Below are positions 1 to 8,146 of a stretch of 11,820 bases of DNA, piece by piece. A model generated the notes under the pieces. That model did no database searches and was not told where the DNA came from. It saw only the letters and a list, made by a program, of their open reading frames with translations. Position numbers and translations under genes: made by a program. Location: NCBI GenBank assembly GCA_013694635.1, contig JACDCA010000236.1, positions 1 to 11,820 on the forward strand, in the 5' to 3' direction. Origin of the DNA: Acidobacteriota bacterium. Its GTDB lineage: Bacteria; Acidobacteriota; Vicinamibacteria; Vicinamibacterales; 2-12-FULL-66-21. How positions within the stretch are numbered: the first letter of the stretch is position 1; every line of letters begins with the position of its first letter.

Positions 1-63
1 GTTGCCGTCCGCGTCGAAGGGGGTGACGAGCGCCGTGCCGCAACCTGTCCACAGATCTCGCAT
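1..63 (-). CDS. dapA: 4-hydroxy-tetrahydrodipicolinate synthase, N-terminal fragment
   Basis: Only the first 21 residues are in the window, beginning MRDLWTGCGTALVTPFDADG. The G-x-G-T-A-L-V-T-P-F motif is the first strand of the DapA TIM barrel. DapA condenses pyruvate with aspartate semialdehyde, the product of asd at the head of this operon, to give 4-hydroxy-tetrahydrodipicolinate in the cytosol. The ATG lies 2 bases after the dapB stop, and a GGGAG ribosome binding site sits inside the end of dapB, so the two are almost certainly co-transcribed and coupled. The catalytic lysine and the rest of the barrel lie beyond the left edge. The family call rests on this short motif plus position directly after dapB. 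Confidence 0.88.
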   Translation of the reverse strand, partial: MRDLWTGCGTALVTPFDADGN

Positions 64-65
64 GT

Positions 66-755
66 TCATACTCCCAGCATGTCCCGCATCGTAAACCAGC
101 CGCGGCGGCCGTGGATCCAGCGCGCCGCTTCCAGGGCGCCGCGCGCGAACGGTGACCGGTCGCGTGCGGTGTGCGTCAGCGTAATGCCCTCGCCCACCGC
201 GTCAAATCCGACCGTGTGGGTCCCCGGTATGTGCCCCGCCCTGGTGGACGCGATATCCACCGGTGTGCTGCCGGCGGCCTCGACCACTCTCCGCAGAGCA
301 ATCGCGGTACCTGACGGCGCGTCCTTTTTGGCGGCGTGATGCGCCTCATGGATCCACGGGGCGAAGCCGCTGCCGCGGACCAGCAGTTCGGCGGCGCGCT
401 CGCAGATAACGGAGAACGCGTTGACGCCGATCGCAAAGTTCGGCGCCGCGATGACGCCTACGGGAAATCTTCCAAGCGAATCGCGGAGCTGCGATTCGGA
501 GGCCTGCCATCCCGTCGTGCCGATGACCAGGGACATCCCGCGCGCGGCCAACCGGGGGGCGTTGACGTAGACGGCCTCGGCGGTCGAAAAATCGATCGCG
601 ACGTCCGCCTGCGGAAGGGTGGCGTCCGACGATTGACCGCGGGTGAGATGGCCCACGATCTGGACGCCCGATGCCTCGGCGAGTTGCTCGACCAGCCGCC
701 CCATCCGGCCGTGACCGACGAGCAGCACGCGGACGCGAGCGGCTGTGTCGGTCAT
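66..755 (-). CDS. dapB: 4-hydroxy-tetrahydrodipicolinate reductase
   Basis: This 229-residue protein reduces the DapA product to tetrahydrodipicolinate with NAD(P)H in the lysine/diaminopimelate pathway. An N-terminal Rossmann fold carries GHGRMGR at residues 14-20. DFSTAEAV (55-62) and GTTG (79-82) follow, then APNFAIGVN (104-112). The catalytic stretch HHAAKKDAPSGTA (139-151) holds the His (139) and Lys (143) equivalent to H159 and K163 of the E. coli enzyme. The C-terminal part has GFDAVGEGITLTHTARDRS. At 229 residues it is shorter than the 273-residue E. coli enzyme but within the range of compact bacterial DapBs. The ATG overlaps the lysC stop as ATGA, and a GAGG lies about 8 bases upstream inside lysC, supporting translational coupling. 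All key motifs are intact. Confidence 0.97.
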   Translation of the reverse strand: MTDTAARVRVLLVGHGRMGRLVEQLAEASGVQIVGHLTRGQSSDATLPQADVAIDFSTAEAVYVNAPRLAARGMSLVIGTTGWQASESQLRDSLGRFPVGVIAAPNFAIGVNAFSVICERAAELLVRGSGFAPWIHEAHHAAKKDAPSGTAIALRRVVEAAGSTPVDIASTRAGHIPGTHTVGFDAVGEGITLTHTARDRSPFARGALEAARWIHGRRGWFTMRDMLGV

Positions 756-2124
756 CGAGCCGACCTCGCAGGCGCGAAGAACTTCTGGTGGAGGCGCTCC
801 ATGGCAGCAGGCACATCGCGATCCGCGAGCACGACCGTGAGGTTACGCCGTGATGCTGCCTGCGACACCATCCGGAGCGGCAGTCCGTCGAGCGCAACGA
901 TCAGCCGCACCGCCAGCGTGGAATCCCGGCGCAGGTTGTCGCCGACGGCGCTGACGATCGCCATCCCGCGCTCGACCTGGACGTCCGCAATCAGCCGCAG
1001 GTCGCGCTCGATCGCGCCCAGCCGCCGGTCGTCGTCCAGCGTCATCGACACGCTGACCTCCGACGTCGTCACGACGTCCACCGAGGTGGCGTGCTGCTCG
1101 AACACCTCGAAGACACGCCGCAGAAAGCCGTGTGCGAGCAGCATGCGCGTGGAGGTCACATCGACGACCGTGATGTTCCGCTTGCATGCGAGGGCGGTCA
1201 ACGCACCGTCGCCGGAGGTCACGTGACGGGTGATCAGACTACCGGCTCCGTCGGGCCGGAGGGTATTGAGGATCCGTACCGGGATGCCGTCCTGCACGGC
1301 AGGAAGAATGGTGCTGGGATGCAGAACTTTGGCGCCGAAATACGCCAGCTCTGACGCCTCCTCGAACGACAGGTGCGGCACGACCTCGGCTCCGTCCACG
1401 AGGCGCGGATCCGCGGTGAGCATACCGTCCACGTCGGTCCAGATCTGAATCTCGCGCGCGTGAAGCGCCGCACCCAGCACCGAGGCTGACAGATCGGAGC
1501 CACCGCGGCCGAGCGTCGTCGTAATGCCATCGGCGGTCGCGCCAACGAATCCACCAACGACAGCGACTTCGCCAGCTTCGAGAACCGGTAGCACTTCCCG
1601 GCCGGCCGCCGTCCGCGTTTCGTCGAGCCTGGGCAGCGCCACCGGATGCACATCGTCGGTGATCAGCACGCGTCTCGCGTCCAGCCACGTCGCCGGCGTC
1701 CCGGCGGATGCCAGTGCTGCGGCAACGATCCGGCTCGACATCAATTCCCCCGCGGCTGTCACCCGGTCGGCGCCGCGTTGGGTCAGTTCGCGCAGCACCG
1801 CGACCGACCGCAGAACGGATCGCATCTCGTCGAATTCGCTGGAGATGTGGGCGAGAAGATCGTCCGCCTGAACGCGAAAGATTTCGCCGACGACTGCTCC
1901 ATGCCTCGCCTCGACGCCACGAATCCTGGACTCGACCCCGTCGACATTCCCGCTCCGAGCGAGGTCGCAAGTCTGCAGCAGTTCGTCGGTGACGCCCGAC
2001 ATGGCGGAGACAACCAGCACGACCGGCTCGCGAGCGGCGGCAGCCGCGGCGATGCGAACCACCCTCGAGATCGCCGCGGCATCGGCGACCGAGGTGCCGC
2101 CGAACTTCATCACGAGCGGATGCA

Positions 2125-2125
<1 letters not shown>
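752..2125 (-). CDS. lysC: aspartate kinase, monofunctional LysC type with tandem ACT domains
   Basis: Aspartokinase phosphorylates aspartate, the first step toward lysine, threonine and methionine. The 457-residue protein opens with MHPLVMKFGGTSVADA, the P-loop-like KFGGTS motif. The core has FVGATADGITTTLGRGGSD (193-211) and WTDVDGMLTADPR (229-241), the nucleotide and aspartate sites. FEEASELAYFGAKVLHP (254-270) is also conserved. Two ACT domains follow at about 315-380 and 385-455, giving the expected site for feedback inhibition, probably by lysine. I chose the start at 2125 because its ATG overlaps the asd stop as TGATG and gives the usual family N-terminus. An in-frame ATG at 2245 would add 40 unrelated residues encoded inside asd. 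Length and layout match E. coli LysC (449 residues). It is not fused to homoserine dehydrogenase. Confidence 0.96.
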
Positions 2126-3189
<1,064 letters not shown>

Positions 3190-3228
3190 CGCCCCTGATT
3201 ATCATTCAACCCCGGGATAAAGACCTGA

Positions 3229-3286
3229 TAACAGGAGATCAGGAATGTTTTCCCTAAGAGTCTCTTGATCTCCTGATCTCCTGTTA
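3229..3286. repeat. palindromic GATCTCCT element, copy A
   Basis: A perfect 16-base inverted repeat (TAACAGGAGATCAGGA at 3229-3244, its complement at 3271-3286) encloses a 26-base loop. The right arm holds two tandem GATCTCCT octamers. The loop has a short T run followed by TAAGAG at 3255-3260. A second element with the same arms, T run and TAAGAG lies at 8147-8238. This copy sits between the divergent asd and the 3369/3387 gene, so it is unlikely to be a terminator for either. The rest of the 3190-3368 spacer shows no recognisable riboswitch or strong sigma-70 promoter. Confidence 0.85.
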
Positions 3287-3354
3287 CCGATCTCGCGCTT
3301 GTCGAAATAGGGTTGGCCCGTTCGTCATCAATCAGAAGGCGCATGACGCGCCCC

Positions 3355-3362
3355 AGGGGAGA
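3355..3362 (+). promoter_or_regulatory. ribosome binding site pointing at an ACG codon
   Basis: AGGGGAGA is the best Shine-Dalgarno match ahead of the secreted hypothetical gene. It lies 6 bases before an in-frame ACG at 3369 and far from the TTG at 3387. This suggests that translation originally began at 3369. Confidence 0.5.
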
Positions 3363-3386
3363 CGCGAAACGGACAGATACAAGCTA

Positions 3387-3905
3387 TTGCTGGCTGCGTT
3401 GCTCGTCACGACGGCCGTAGCGATTGCAGCAGCCGCGACGACACCCGAAGACAGCGCGTCGCCGGTCGACGCCAAAGCAGCGTTCGCACAACTGAAGCAG
3501 CTGGAAGGAGTCTGGGAGGCCCCCGCGGCCGGCGGGAAGACGGCGCGGACGGAGTTCGAGGTCACGGCGAATGGAACGGTGCTGCTCGAGCGTCATACCA
3601 ACGCCGCGATGCCCGGCGGTGGACGGATGGCCGCGTATCATCTCGATGGCAACGTCCTCGTGCTCACGCACTATTGCATTGCCAACAACCAGCCGGTGCT
3701 CCGGGCCGAGCAATTCGACCCGGCAACCAGGGAGATCCAGTTCGAATTCATGCGCGCCGGCACTCTGCCGTTACCGGCGAATGGCCACATGGATCGCGCG
3801 AAATACCGGATCGTCGACGCCGCACACTTCGTCCCGGAGTGGGAGTTCTTTGAGAACGGCGCGAAGCAGATGACCGAAACCGAAACATTTACCCGCGTTA
3901 AGTAA
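3387..3905 (+). CDS. secreted hypothetical protein, probably lipocalin-like
   Basis: I cannot assign a named family. From the TTG at 3387 it gives 172 residues: a hydrophobic signal segment (LAALLVTTAVAIAAAA), then a predicted beta-rich domain. Visible landmarks are LKQLEGVWEA, VLLERHTN, AAYHLDGNVLVLTHYC, and a C-terminal stretch ending EWEFFENGAKQMTETETFTRV. This pattern of WE near the start, HLDG...THY in the middle and W-x-F-x-x-N-G near the end is shared by small secreted lipocalin-like proteins of unknown function. The start is doubtful. The frame is open upstream, with no ATG or GTG. A good ribosome binding site at 3355-3362 points at ACG 3369, which would give TDRYKLLLAALLV with a positive N-region. 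The downstream YCII gene starts 13 bases after the stop, on the same strand. Confidence 0.75.
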   Translation: MLAALLVTTAVAIAAAATTPEDSASPVDAKAAFAQLKQLEGVWEAPAAGGKTARTEFEVTANGTVLLERHTNAAMPGGGRMAAYHLDGNVLVLTHYCIANNQPVLRAEQFDPATREIQFEFMRAGTLPLPANGHMDRAKYRIVDAAHFVPEWEFFENGAKQMTETETFTRVK

Positions 3906-3918
3906 AGGGACACGATAC

Positions 3919-4122
3919 ATGCCCAAGTACATGCTGCTGCTTCACGACGATCCATCCGGCTTCGCGACGCTGAGCCCTGCCGACATCCAGAAGGTGATCG
4001 AGAAATACATGGCGTGGGGAACGCGCCTGCGGGAGGCAGGCGTCATCACCGAGAGCGCCAAGCTGACCGACGAGCCCGGACGGGTGATGCGCGGCCAGGG
4101 GCCCGCCATGCGGAAGCGCTGA
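3919..4122 (+). CDS. YCII-related domain protein, C-terminally truncated
   Basis: The 67-residue product begins MPKYMLLLHDDPSGF, followed by IEKYMAWGTRLREAGVITES and KLTDEPGRVMRG. These are the N-terminal strand, helix and conserved loop of YCII-related (YciI-like/PCG) proteins. Full-length relatives run to about 115-140 residues and continue with a T-D-G-P-F/Y...E-x-K-E-x-x-G-G motif and a final strand. None of that is present here or in the other frames before the next gene. The protein stops after GPAMRKR. An AAAGGG ribosome binding site lies 9 bases before the ATG. Such genes often sit beside ECF sigma factor genes, and a possible sigma remnant follows here. It is probably a deletion derivative with no function, although a short folded product cannot be excluded. 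Confidence 0.75.
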   Translation: MPKYMLLLHDDPSGFATLSPADIQKVIEKYMAWGTRLREAGVITESAKLTDEPGRVMRGQGPAMRKR

Positions 4123-4208
4123 AACGGCCGTGCAGCGAGCCGGAGAAGCGCTTTGTGGTTCGGCGGCTCAGCGACTCAGAAAAACCAAAAGTTAGCGGCC
4201 AACCCTGA
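4101..4208 (+). pseudogene. possible 3' remnant of an ECF sigma factor gene
   Basis: In a frame different from the YCII gene, this stretch reads RHAEALKRPCSEPEKRFVVR then RLSDSEK, closing at a TGA at 4206-4208. It resembles the C-terminal end of the ECF sigma factors that accompany YCII-domain proteins, which end in A-Y-x-R-A-L-x-L...E-x-E-R-R-F-L-x-R-R-L. The resemblance is from memory of the family and covers only about 25 codons. No upstream sigma domains are present. The simplest reading is a deletion that removed the end of the YCII gene and most of the sigma gene. The remnant's tail overlaps the last codons of the convergent VWFA gene. Chance similarity in a GC-rich frame is possible. 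Confidence 0.4.
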
Positions 4209-6273
4209 AGGCGACCGTGTCCTGTGCGGTTCCCGCGAGGCCCTTGGCGGTGAACTCGACGAGGTATTCCCCGGCGGCGAGGCTCGAGAGCGGCAGTTCT
4301 GCTTCGAACAAGCCGCCGACCGCCTGCATCTTGATGTCTGACATTGGCGCGCCGCCGCGATTCATCAACTTTGCTGTCACGTCCGGAGCGAGCCCACCGG
4401 GCGCGTACGCCTCGACCCGGACGAGAAGGCGCTCGTTGCGGCTGAATTCGCGGTCCACCGCCGGAGACGTGCCCGGCGTCTCGCGGATCACCTGCAGCTC
4501 GCGCACCGTGCGACCGCGATAGAACCTCGGCGTCCCCAGCGTTACGGCAATCGCCGTGTAATCCGGAACCGCGATGTCCTGGTTCGTCGAATCGACCACG
4601 TGCCCGGCGTTGTTCTGAACCGTGAGCCGAAGCTGCAGCGGGCCCGGTGGGGCGTCGAACGTGACGCTCCCCCCCGGCGCGACGGTGATCGGCGACGGGG
4701 TGCCCTTTGCTGCCGCTCCCACATCACGCACGCTCCCCTTGAACAGCGGCTTGCCTTCAGGGCTCACCGCAATCACGCCGACGATCGCGGCGGCTTCGGT
4801 CTTGCGGTCCTCGGACGAGGGTGACGGCTCCCACGCGAAGGTGACTCGAGTCTGCCCGTTCTCACCGCGTCCCGTGCCGACCCAGAAGCGCGCGGGACGC
4901 CCTCCGCGCGGCTCTGCCCGCGTGCTCAACGCGCGGGTAACCGCCGTCGGCGCTTCCGGTTTCGCCGGCGCCGTAGCACGCGCCACATCCTCTTTCGTCA
5001 GCGCCCAGTACCCCTTGCGCGCGCGGACGTCCACGCCACGGCGCTTGACCGTGACCTTGATCTCGTGGAACTTCCCGTCGGTGGGCGCGCGCGACGAGGT
5101 GTACCCGAGCAGGTAGTAGCCGCTCGAGTCGCGCATGATCTGCTTCATCCCCGCCGCCAGGTCGTTGCGATTGACGATCGCGCGGCCATCGGTGTTGTTG
5201 GCGAGCGTGTGCAGGGTGTCGATCGACGACTTCAAGTTGTTGGCGTCCTGCGTCAGCCCGATCCCCTCGTTGATGTTGTATTCGAAGGCCCCGAGTCCGC
5301 GCGGATCGACCGCGTAAATGGACGTGTTCTGTCGGTTGGCAGTACTGAAGACCTCGCGCATGTCGTTGAACATGTCGGTCATCATCTGCATGTTGTAGCG
5401 GTCGTCGGTCTGCGCCGTCGGATTCCTCCGGTTCGGATTGCCCATGCCCGGGAATGCCGCGTTGGGGTCCTGCAGTTGCGGCGGCAGCGCGGAAGTGAAC
5501 CCCTCGCTGACGAGAATGATCGACTTGCGCCCCTCCCGAAGGCTGCCCATCCGCACCGCGGCGGCCTTCAGCGCGCTCATCGTGACCTGGTTCCGGATCC
5601 GTTCCACTGTCGCGGCCGGGTACTGCGCGTACTGCTCCTCGAACGTGTTGCGCGGCGTGTAGTTGAACTTGCGTCCTTCGAAATTCTGGATGGCGGAGAT
5701 CAACCGCGAGCGCGAGCGCGTGAACTGGATGTCGCTGACGGGCGTCAGCGGATACATGACCGCAACCATGTCGGCCGGCGCCAGCTGGTTCTCGATGAAA
5801 TCGATCAGCGGACGGCGCACCGCCATGTCGTTGCCGCGCCGCACGTGGTAGTCGTCCAGCAGGATCACGAACAGGCGCACTTCAGGCCGCGCGGCCTCGC
5901 GCTCTTCGTCAACCGACGTTCGGATCTCGCCGTTGGTGGGCCCTTCCACCTGGTCGAGCGGATCGATCTTGATCACGCTGAACGTCTCGACGCGCTGCGG
6001 CTTGCCGTCTTCGAACACGGCGAACTCCTCCGGCTTGAGGTCGAGCACCGGATTGCCCTTGCCGTCGCTGATGATCACGTCGACGCGCACGAAATTGATC
6101 GAGCTCTTGAACGTGGGCTGCTGTAACGCGTCTGCCTGTGTGGCTGGAGGCTTCGGCTCGACTGGCGGATTCTGCGCCGGCGGATTCTGAGGCGGAGGAT
6201 TCTGCGGCTGCTGCCCGTGCAGCGCGACCGCAAGAACCGTCACCAGCACGGCACGAATAACTATTGCGCGCAT
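4192..6273 (-). CDS. secreted VWFA-related protein of the Acidobacteriota family
   Basis: This 693-residue protein has a signal peptide (about 1-20), then a Pro/Gln linker with three QNPP-type repeats (about 24-37). A short strand-rich module follows (61-100: INFVRVDVIISDGKGNPVLD, then the conserved EEFAVFEDG). The VWFA-related domain spans about 131-425 and has VRLFVILLDDYH (132-143), GRKSIILVSEGF (248-259), SIYAVDPRGLGAF (318-330), SSGYYLLGY (383-391), KFHEIKV (401-407) and RARKGYWA. This matches the VWFA-related domain expanded in Acidobacteriota (TIGR03436). The canonical D-x-S-x-S metal site is replaced by LLDDYHVRRGND, so metal-dependent ligand binding is doubtful. The C-terminal 260 residues look like beta-sandwich repeats. 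It is probably exported; the ligand is unknown. It is divergent from the acyl-CoA dehydrogenase at 6351, and no clear ribosome binding site precedes its ATG. Confidence 0.92.
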   Translation of the reverse strand: MRAIVIRAVLVTVLAVALHGQQPQNPPPQNPPAQNPPVEPKPPATQADALQQPTFKSSINFVRVDVIISDGKGNPVLDLKPEEFAVFEDGKPQRVETFSVIKIDPLDQVEGPTNGEIRTSVDEEREAARPEVRLFVILLDDYHVRRGNDMAVRRPLIDFIENQLAPADMVAVMYPLTPVSDIQFTRSRSRLISAIQNFEGRKFNYTPRNTFEEQYAQYPAATVERIRNQVTMSALKAAAVRMGSLREGRKSIILVSEGFTSALPPQLQDPNAAFPGMGNPNRRNPTAQTDDRYNMQMMTDMFNDMREVFSTANRQNTSIYAVDPRGLGAFEYNINEGIGLTQDANNLKSSIDTLHTLANNTDGRAIVNRNDLAAGMKQIMRDSSGYYLLGYTSSRAPTDGKFHEIKVTVKRRGVDVRARKGYWALTKEDVARATAPAKPEAPTAVTRALSTRAEPRGGRPARFWVGTGRGENGQTRVTFAWEPSPSSEDRKTEAAAIVGVIAVSPEGKPLFKGSVRDVGAAAKGTPSPITVAPGGSVTFDAPPGPLQLRLTVQNNAGHVVDSTNQDIAVPDYTAIAVTLGTPRFYRGRTVRELQVIRETPGTSPAVDREFSRNERLLVRVEAYAPGGLAPDVTAKLMNRGGAPMSDIKMQAVGGLFEAELPLSSLAAGEYLVEFTAKGLAGTAQDTVAFRVGR
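6164..6208. repeat. three tandem 15-base repeats coding for the QNPP linker
   Basis: Three near-identical 15-base units (GGCGGATTCTGCGCC and variants) at 6164-6178, 6179-6193 and 6194-6208 lie in frame in the VWFA-related gene. They encode the Asn-Pro-Pro linker after the signal peptide. Unit number could vary between strains without breaking the frame. Confidence 0.85.
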
Positions 6274-6297
6274 AAGTAGTTAGACGCCCCAGGGAAG

Positions 6298-6311
6298 GAG
6301 GCGGCCGCCTC
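6298..6311. promoter_or_regulatory. 14-base palindrome in a divergent spacer
   Basis: GAGGCGGCCGCCTC is a perfect palindrome in the 77-base spacer between the divergent VWFA gene and the acyl-CoA dehydrogenase. Its position suits an operator for a dimeric regulator acting on one or both genes, but in GC-rich DNA it may be chance. Confidence 0.3.
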
Positions 6312-6339
6312 TGCGCGATGATAACATTCCGGGCTTCCG

Positions 6340-6345
6340 AAGGAG
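6340..6345 (+). promoter_or_regulatory. ribosome binding site that fixes a GTG start
   Basis: AAGGAG lies 5 bases before GTG at 6351. The in-frame ATG at 6318 has no such site, so GTG 6351 is the preferred start. Confidence 0.8.
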
Positions 6346-6350
6346 TTATC

Positions 6351-7517
6351 GTGAGCCAGGACATCGCCGACCTCCCACAGCCCCTGACCCTTCTTGCCGA
6401 GGACGAGCAGATCTTCCGCGAGAGCGTTCGCGACTTCGCCAACGCACGCATCCGGCCGCTCGTCCGCGAAATGGATGAGCAGGCAAAGGTCCCGAAGTCG
6501 CTGGTGAAGGACCTCTTCGACCTCGGCGTGATGGGGATCGAGGTCCCCGAAAGCTTCGGCGGGGCCGGCGGGACGTTTTTTCATTCCGTCCTCGCCGTCG
6601 AGGAGCTTTCGCGCGTGGATCCCTCGATCGGGGTGCTCGTCGACGTCCAGAACACACTGGTCATCAACGCGTTCGTGCGCTGGGGAAACGACGATCTCAA
6701 GCGCCGCTACCTGCCCCGGCTGGCCGCCGATACGGTCGGGGCCTACGCGCTGTCGGAGGCGGGATCCGGCAGCGACGCGTTCGCGCTCGTCACCCGCGCG
6801 CGCGAAGACGGGGACGCGTTCGTTCTGAGCGGCCGCAAGCTGTGGATCACCAATGCCAACGAAGCTGACATATTTCTGGTTTTTGCCTCTGTCAGTCCCG
6901 ACGCCGGCTATCGGGGCATCACCGCGTTCGTCGTCGAACGCGGCACGCCCGGCTTCACCGTCGGGAAGAAGGAAGACAAACTCGGGATCCGGGCGAGCAG
7001 CACGTGCGAGCTGCTCCTCGAAGACTGCCGGATCCCGCGCGCCAACGTGCTGGGGGAGATCGGCAAGGGCTACAAAACCGCGATCGAGACCCTGAACGAG
7101 GGGCGCATCGGAATCGGCGCGCAGATGATCGGCCTCGCCCACGGTGCACTCGACGCGACGATCAAATACACCAAGGAGCGCAAGCAGTTCGGGAAGCCGA
7201 TCGCGGAGTTTCAGGCCGTCCAGCACCAGCTCGCGCGCGCCGCAGTCGACGTCGAGGCGGCGACCCTTACGGTCTACAACGCCGCGCGGCTGCGCGACGC
7301 CGGCAAGCCGTTCCTGCTCGAAGCGGCGATCTGCAAGATCTTCTCGTCCGAAGTCGCCGAGCGCGTCGCGTCGCTCGCCGTGAACCTCTTCGGCGGCAAC
7401 GGCTTCGTGAAGGAGTATCCGGTCGAGAAATTCTTCCGCGACGCGAAGATCGGACAGATCTATGAGGGGACCTCGAATCTGCAACTGCAGACGATCGCGA
7501 AGCAGATTCTGGCCTGA
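6351..7517 (+). CDS. acyl-CoA dehydrogenase, short/branched-chain (ACADSB-like)
   Basis: A flavin enzyme that makes the alpha,beta double bond in acyl-CoA and passes electrons to electron-transfer flavoprotein, here probably for short or 2-methyl-branched acyl-CoA from isoleucine/valine or fatty acid breakdown. From GTG 6351 it has 388 residues. Landmarks are GIEVPESFGGAGG, YALSEAGSGSDAFAL (first family signature), KLWITNANEADIFLVFA, the second signature KERKQFGKPIAEFQAVQHQLA, and GGNGFVKEYPVEKFFRDAKI. The catalytic base is Glu372 in IYEGTSNLQ. The wording of the C-terminal third is very close to human ACADSB, which is my basis for the subgroup. Its neighbours do not narrow the substrate. A heptamer array begins 3 bases after the stop. 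Confidence 0.95.
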   Translation: MSQDIADLPQPLTLLAEDEQIFRESVRDFANARIRPLVREMDEQAKVPKSLVKDLFDLGVMGIEVPESFGGAGGTFFHSVLAVEELSRVDPSIGVLVDVQNTLVINAFVRWGNDDLKRRYLPRLAADTVGAYALSEAGSGSDAFALVTRAREDGDAFVLSGRKLWITNANEADIFLVFASVSPDAGYRGITAFVVERGTPGFTVGKKEDKLGIRASSTCELLLEDCRIPRANVLGEIGKGYKTAIETLNEGRIGIGAQMIGLAHGALDATIKYTKERKQFGKPIAEFQAVQHQLARAAVDVEAATLTVYNAARLRDAGKPFLLEAAICKIFSSEVAERVASLAVNLFGGNGFVKEYPVEKFFRDAKIGQIYEGTSNLQLQTIAKQILA

Positions 7518-7520
7518 CGG

Positions 7521-7562
7521 GCGCGGCGCGCAGTGCGCGGTGCGCGCTGCGTGGTGTGCACT
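7521..7562 (+). repeat. six tandem degenerate heptamers, consensus GCGCGGT
   Basis: Reading from 7521 the units are GCGCGGC, GCGCAGT, GCGCGGT, GCGCGCT, GCGTGGT and GTGCACT, exactly in 7-base register. The array starts 3 bases after the acyl-CoA dehydrogenase stop and ends about 50 bases before the next gene. Unlike the other arrays in this window it is not clearly folded into an inverted pair, although the GCGC-rich units can pair among themselves. Confidence 0.8.
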
Positions 7563-7614
7563 GAACCATTCGGACATCGAAACCGTCTATCTCAGCGTAC
7601 TGTCTGGAGGTTTC

Positions 7615-8140
7615 ATGGCTATTCGTGTGTCTCGCCTCCTCCCGGCATTCGTCACACTTGCGGTCCTCCTCGGCCCCCTCCGACGGTCGGCACTGGGGTG
7701 TCACGCTGCTCGCCGCATCCGGTTCGCTCGACCGCTCGGCGATCGCGGCCTACGACCCGAAGAAGGACGCGAGCATCATTGCCGAGATTACCGCCGTGCG
7801 CGACGACGACCGCGAGGAGAAACGGTTCAGACTCGATCGCGCCACCGAGATTCGTGTGTACGCGCTCGGTGAAGGCACCGGCCGCAGCATGGACGATTTT
7901 GGCTGGATCGAAGATGCGAAGGCCCGCAAGACCGTGTGGGAAATGACCTACCGGTCAACAGATCACGCTGGCGGCGCGTCCAAGAACCGCCGCTTCGACG
8001 GCACGATTACCCTCGCCGCAGGGGAATACATCCTCAAGTACGAGACCGACGGTTCGCATTCGTTCGGCGACTGGAACGCCGATCCGCCCGACGATCCCGA
8101 AGCGTGGGGCATCACGCTGTTCCGGAAGATCCCGAGATAA
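7615..8140 (+). CDS. secreted hypothetical protein, interrupted by a one-base frameshift
   Basis: The start has a TGGAGG ribosome binding site at 7605-7610, 4 bases before ATG 7615. It encodes a signal-like segment, MAIRVSRLLPAFVTLAVLLG. That frame then runs into unrelated sequence, while the conserved body continues in the next frame from about 7679: HWGVTLLAASGSLDRSAIAA, then FRLDRATEIRVYALGEG, DDFGWIEDAKARKTVWEMTY and HAGGASKNRRFDG. The end is ITLAAGEYILKYETDGSHSF with a final AWGITLF. Removing one C from the five-C run at 7674-7678 joins the two as LLGPSDGRHWGV and gives 174 residues. I do not know a function; the body is a beta-rich extracellular domain seen in secreted proteins. Cause may be a sequencing error, slippage or a real pseudogene. 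The stop codon lies inside the first unit of the downstream repeat. Confidence 0.7.
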
Positions 8141-8146
8141 CGGAGA

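Noticed and set aside
336..1226. 296-codon open frame on the plus strand
   Set aside because: Antisense to dapB and lysC, both of which have complete catalytic motifs.
3229..3286. Copy A as a terminator for flanking genes
   Set aside because: Both flanking genes read away from it, so it lies upstream of both; no transcript from the window would end there.
5065..6126. 353-codon open frame on the plus strand
   Set aside because: Antisense to the VWFA-related gene; Val/Arg/His-rich shadow frame without motifs or a ribosome binding site.
6261..7577. 438-codon open frame on the minus strand
   Set aside because: Antisense to the well supported acyl-CoA dehydrogenase at 6351-7517, with a composition typical of a complementary-frame shadow and no family motifs.
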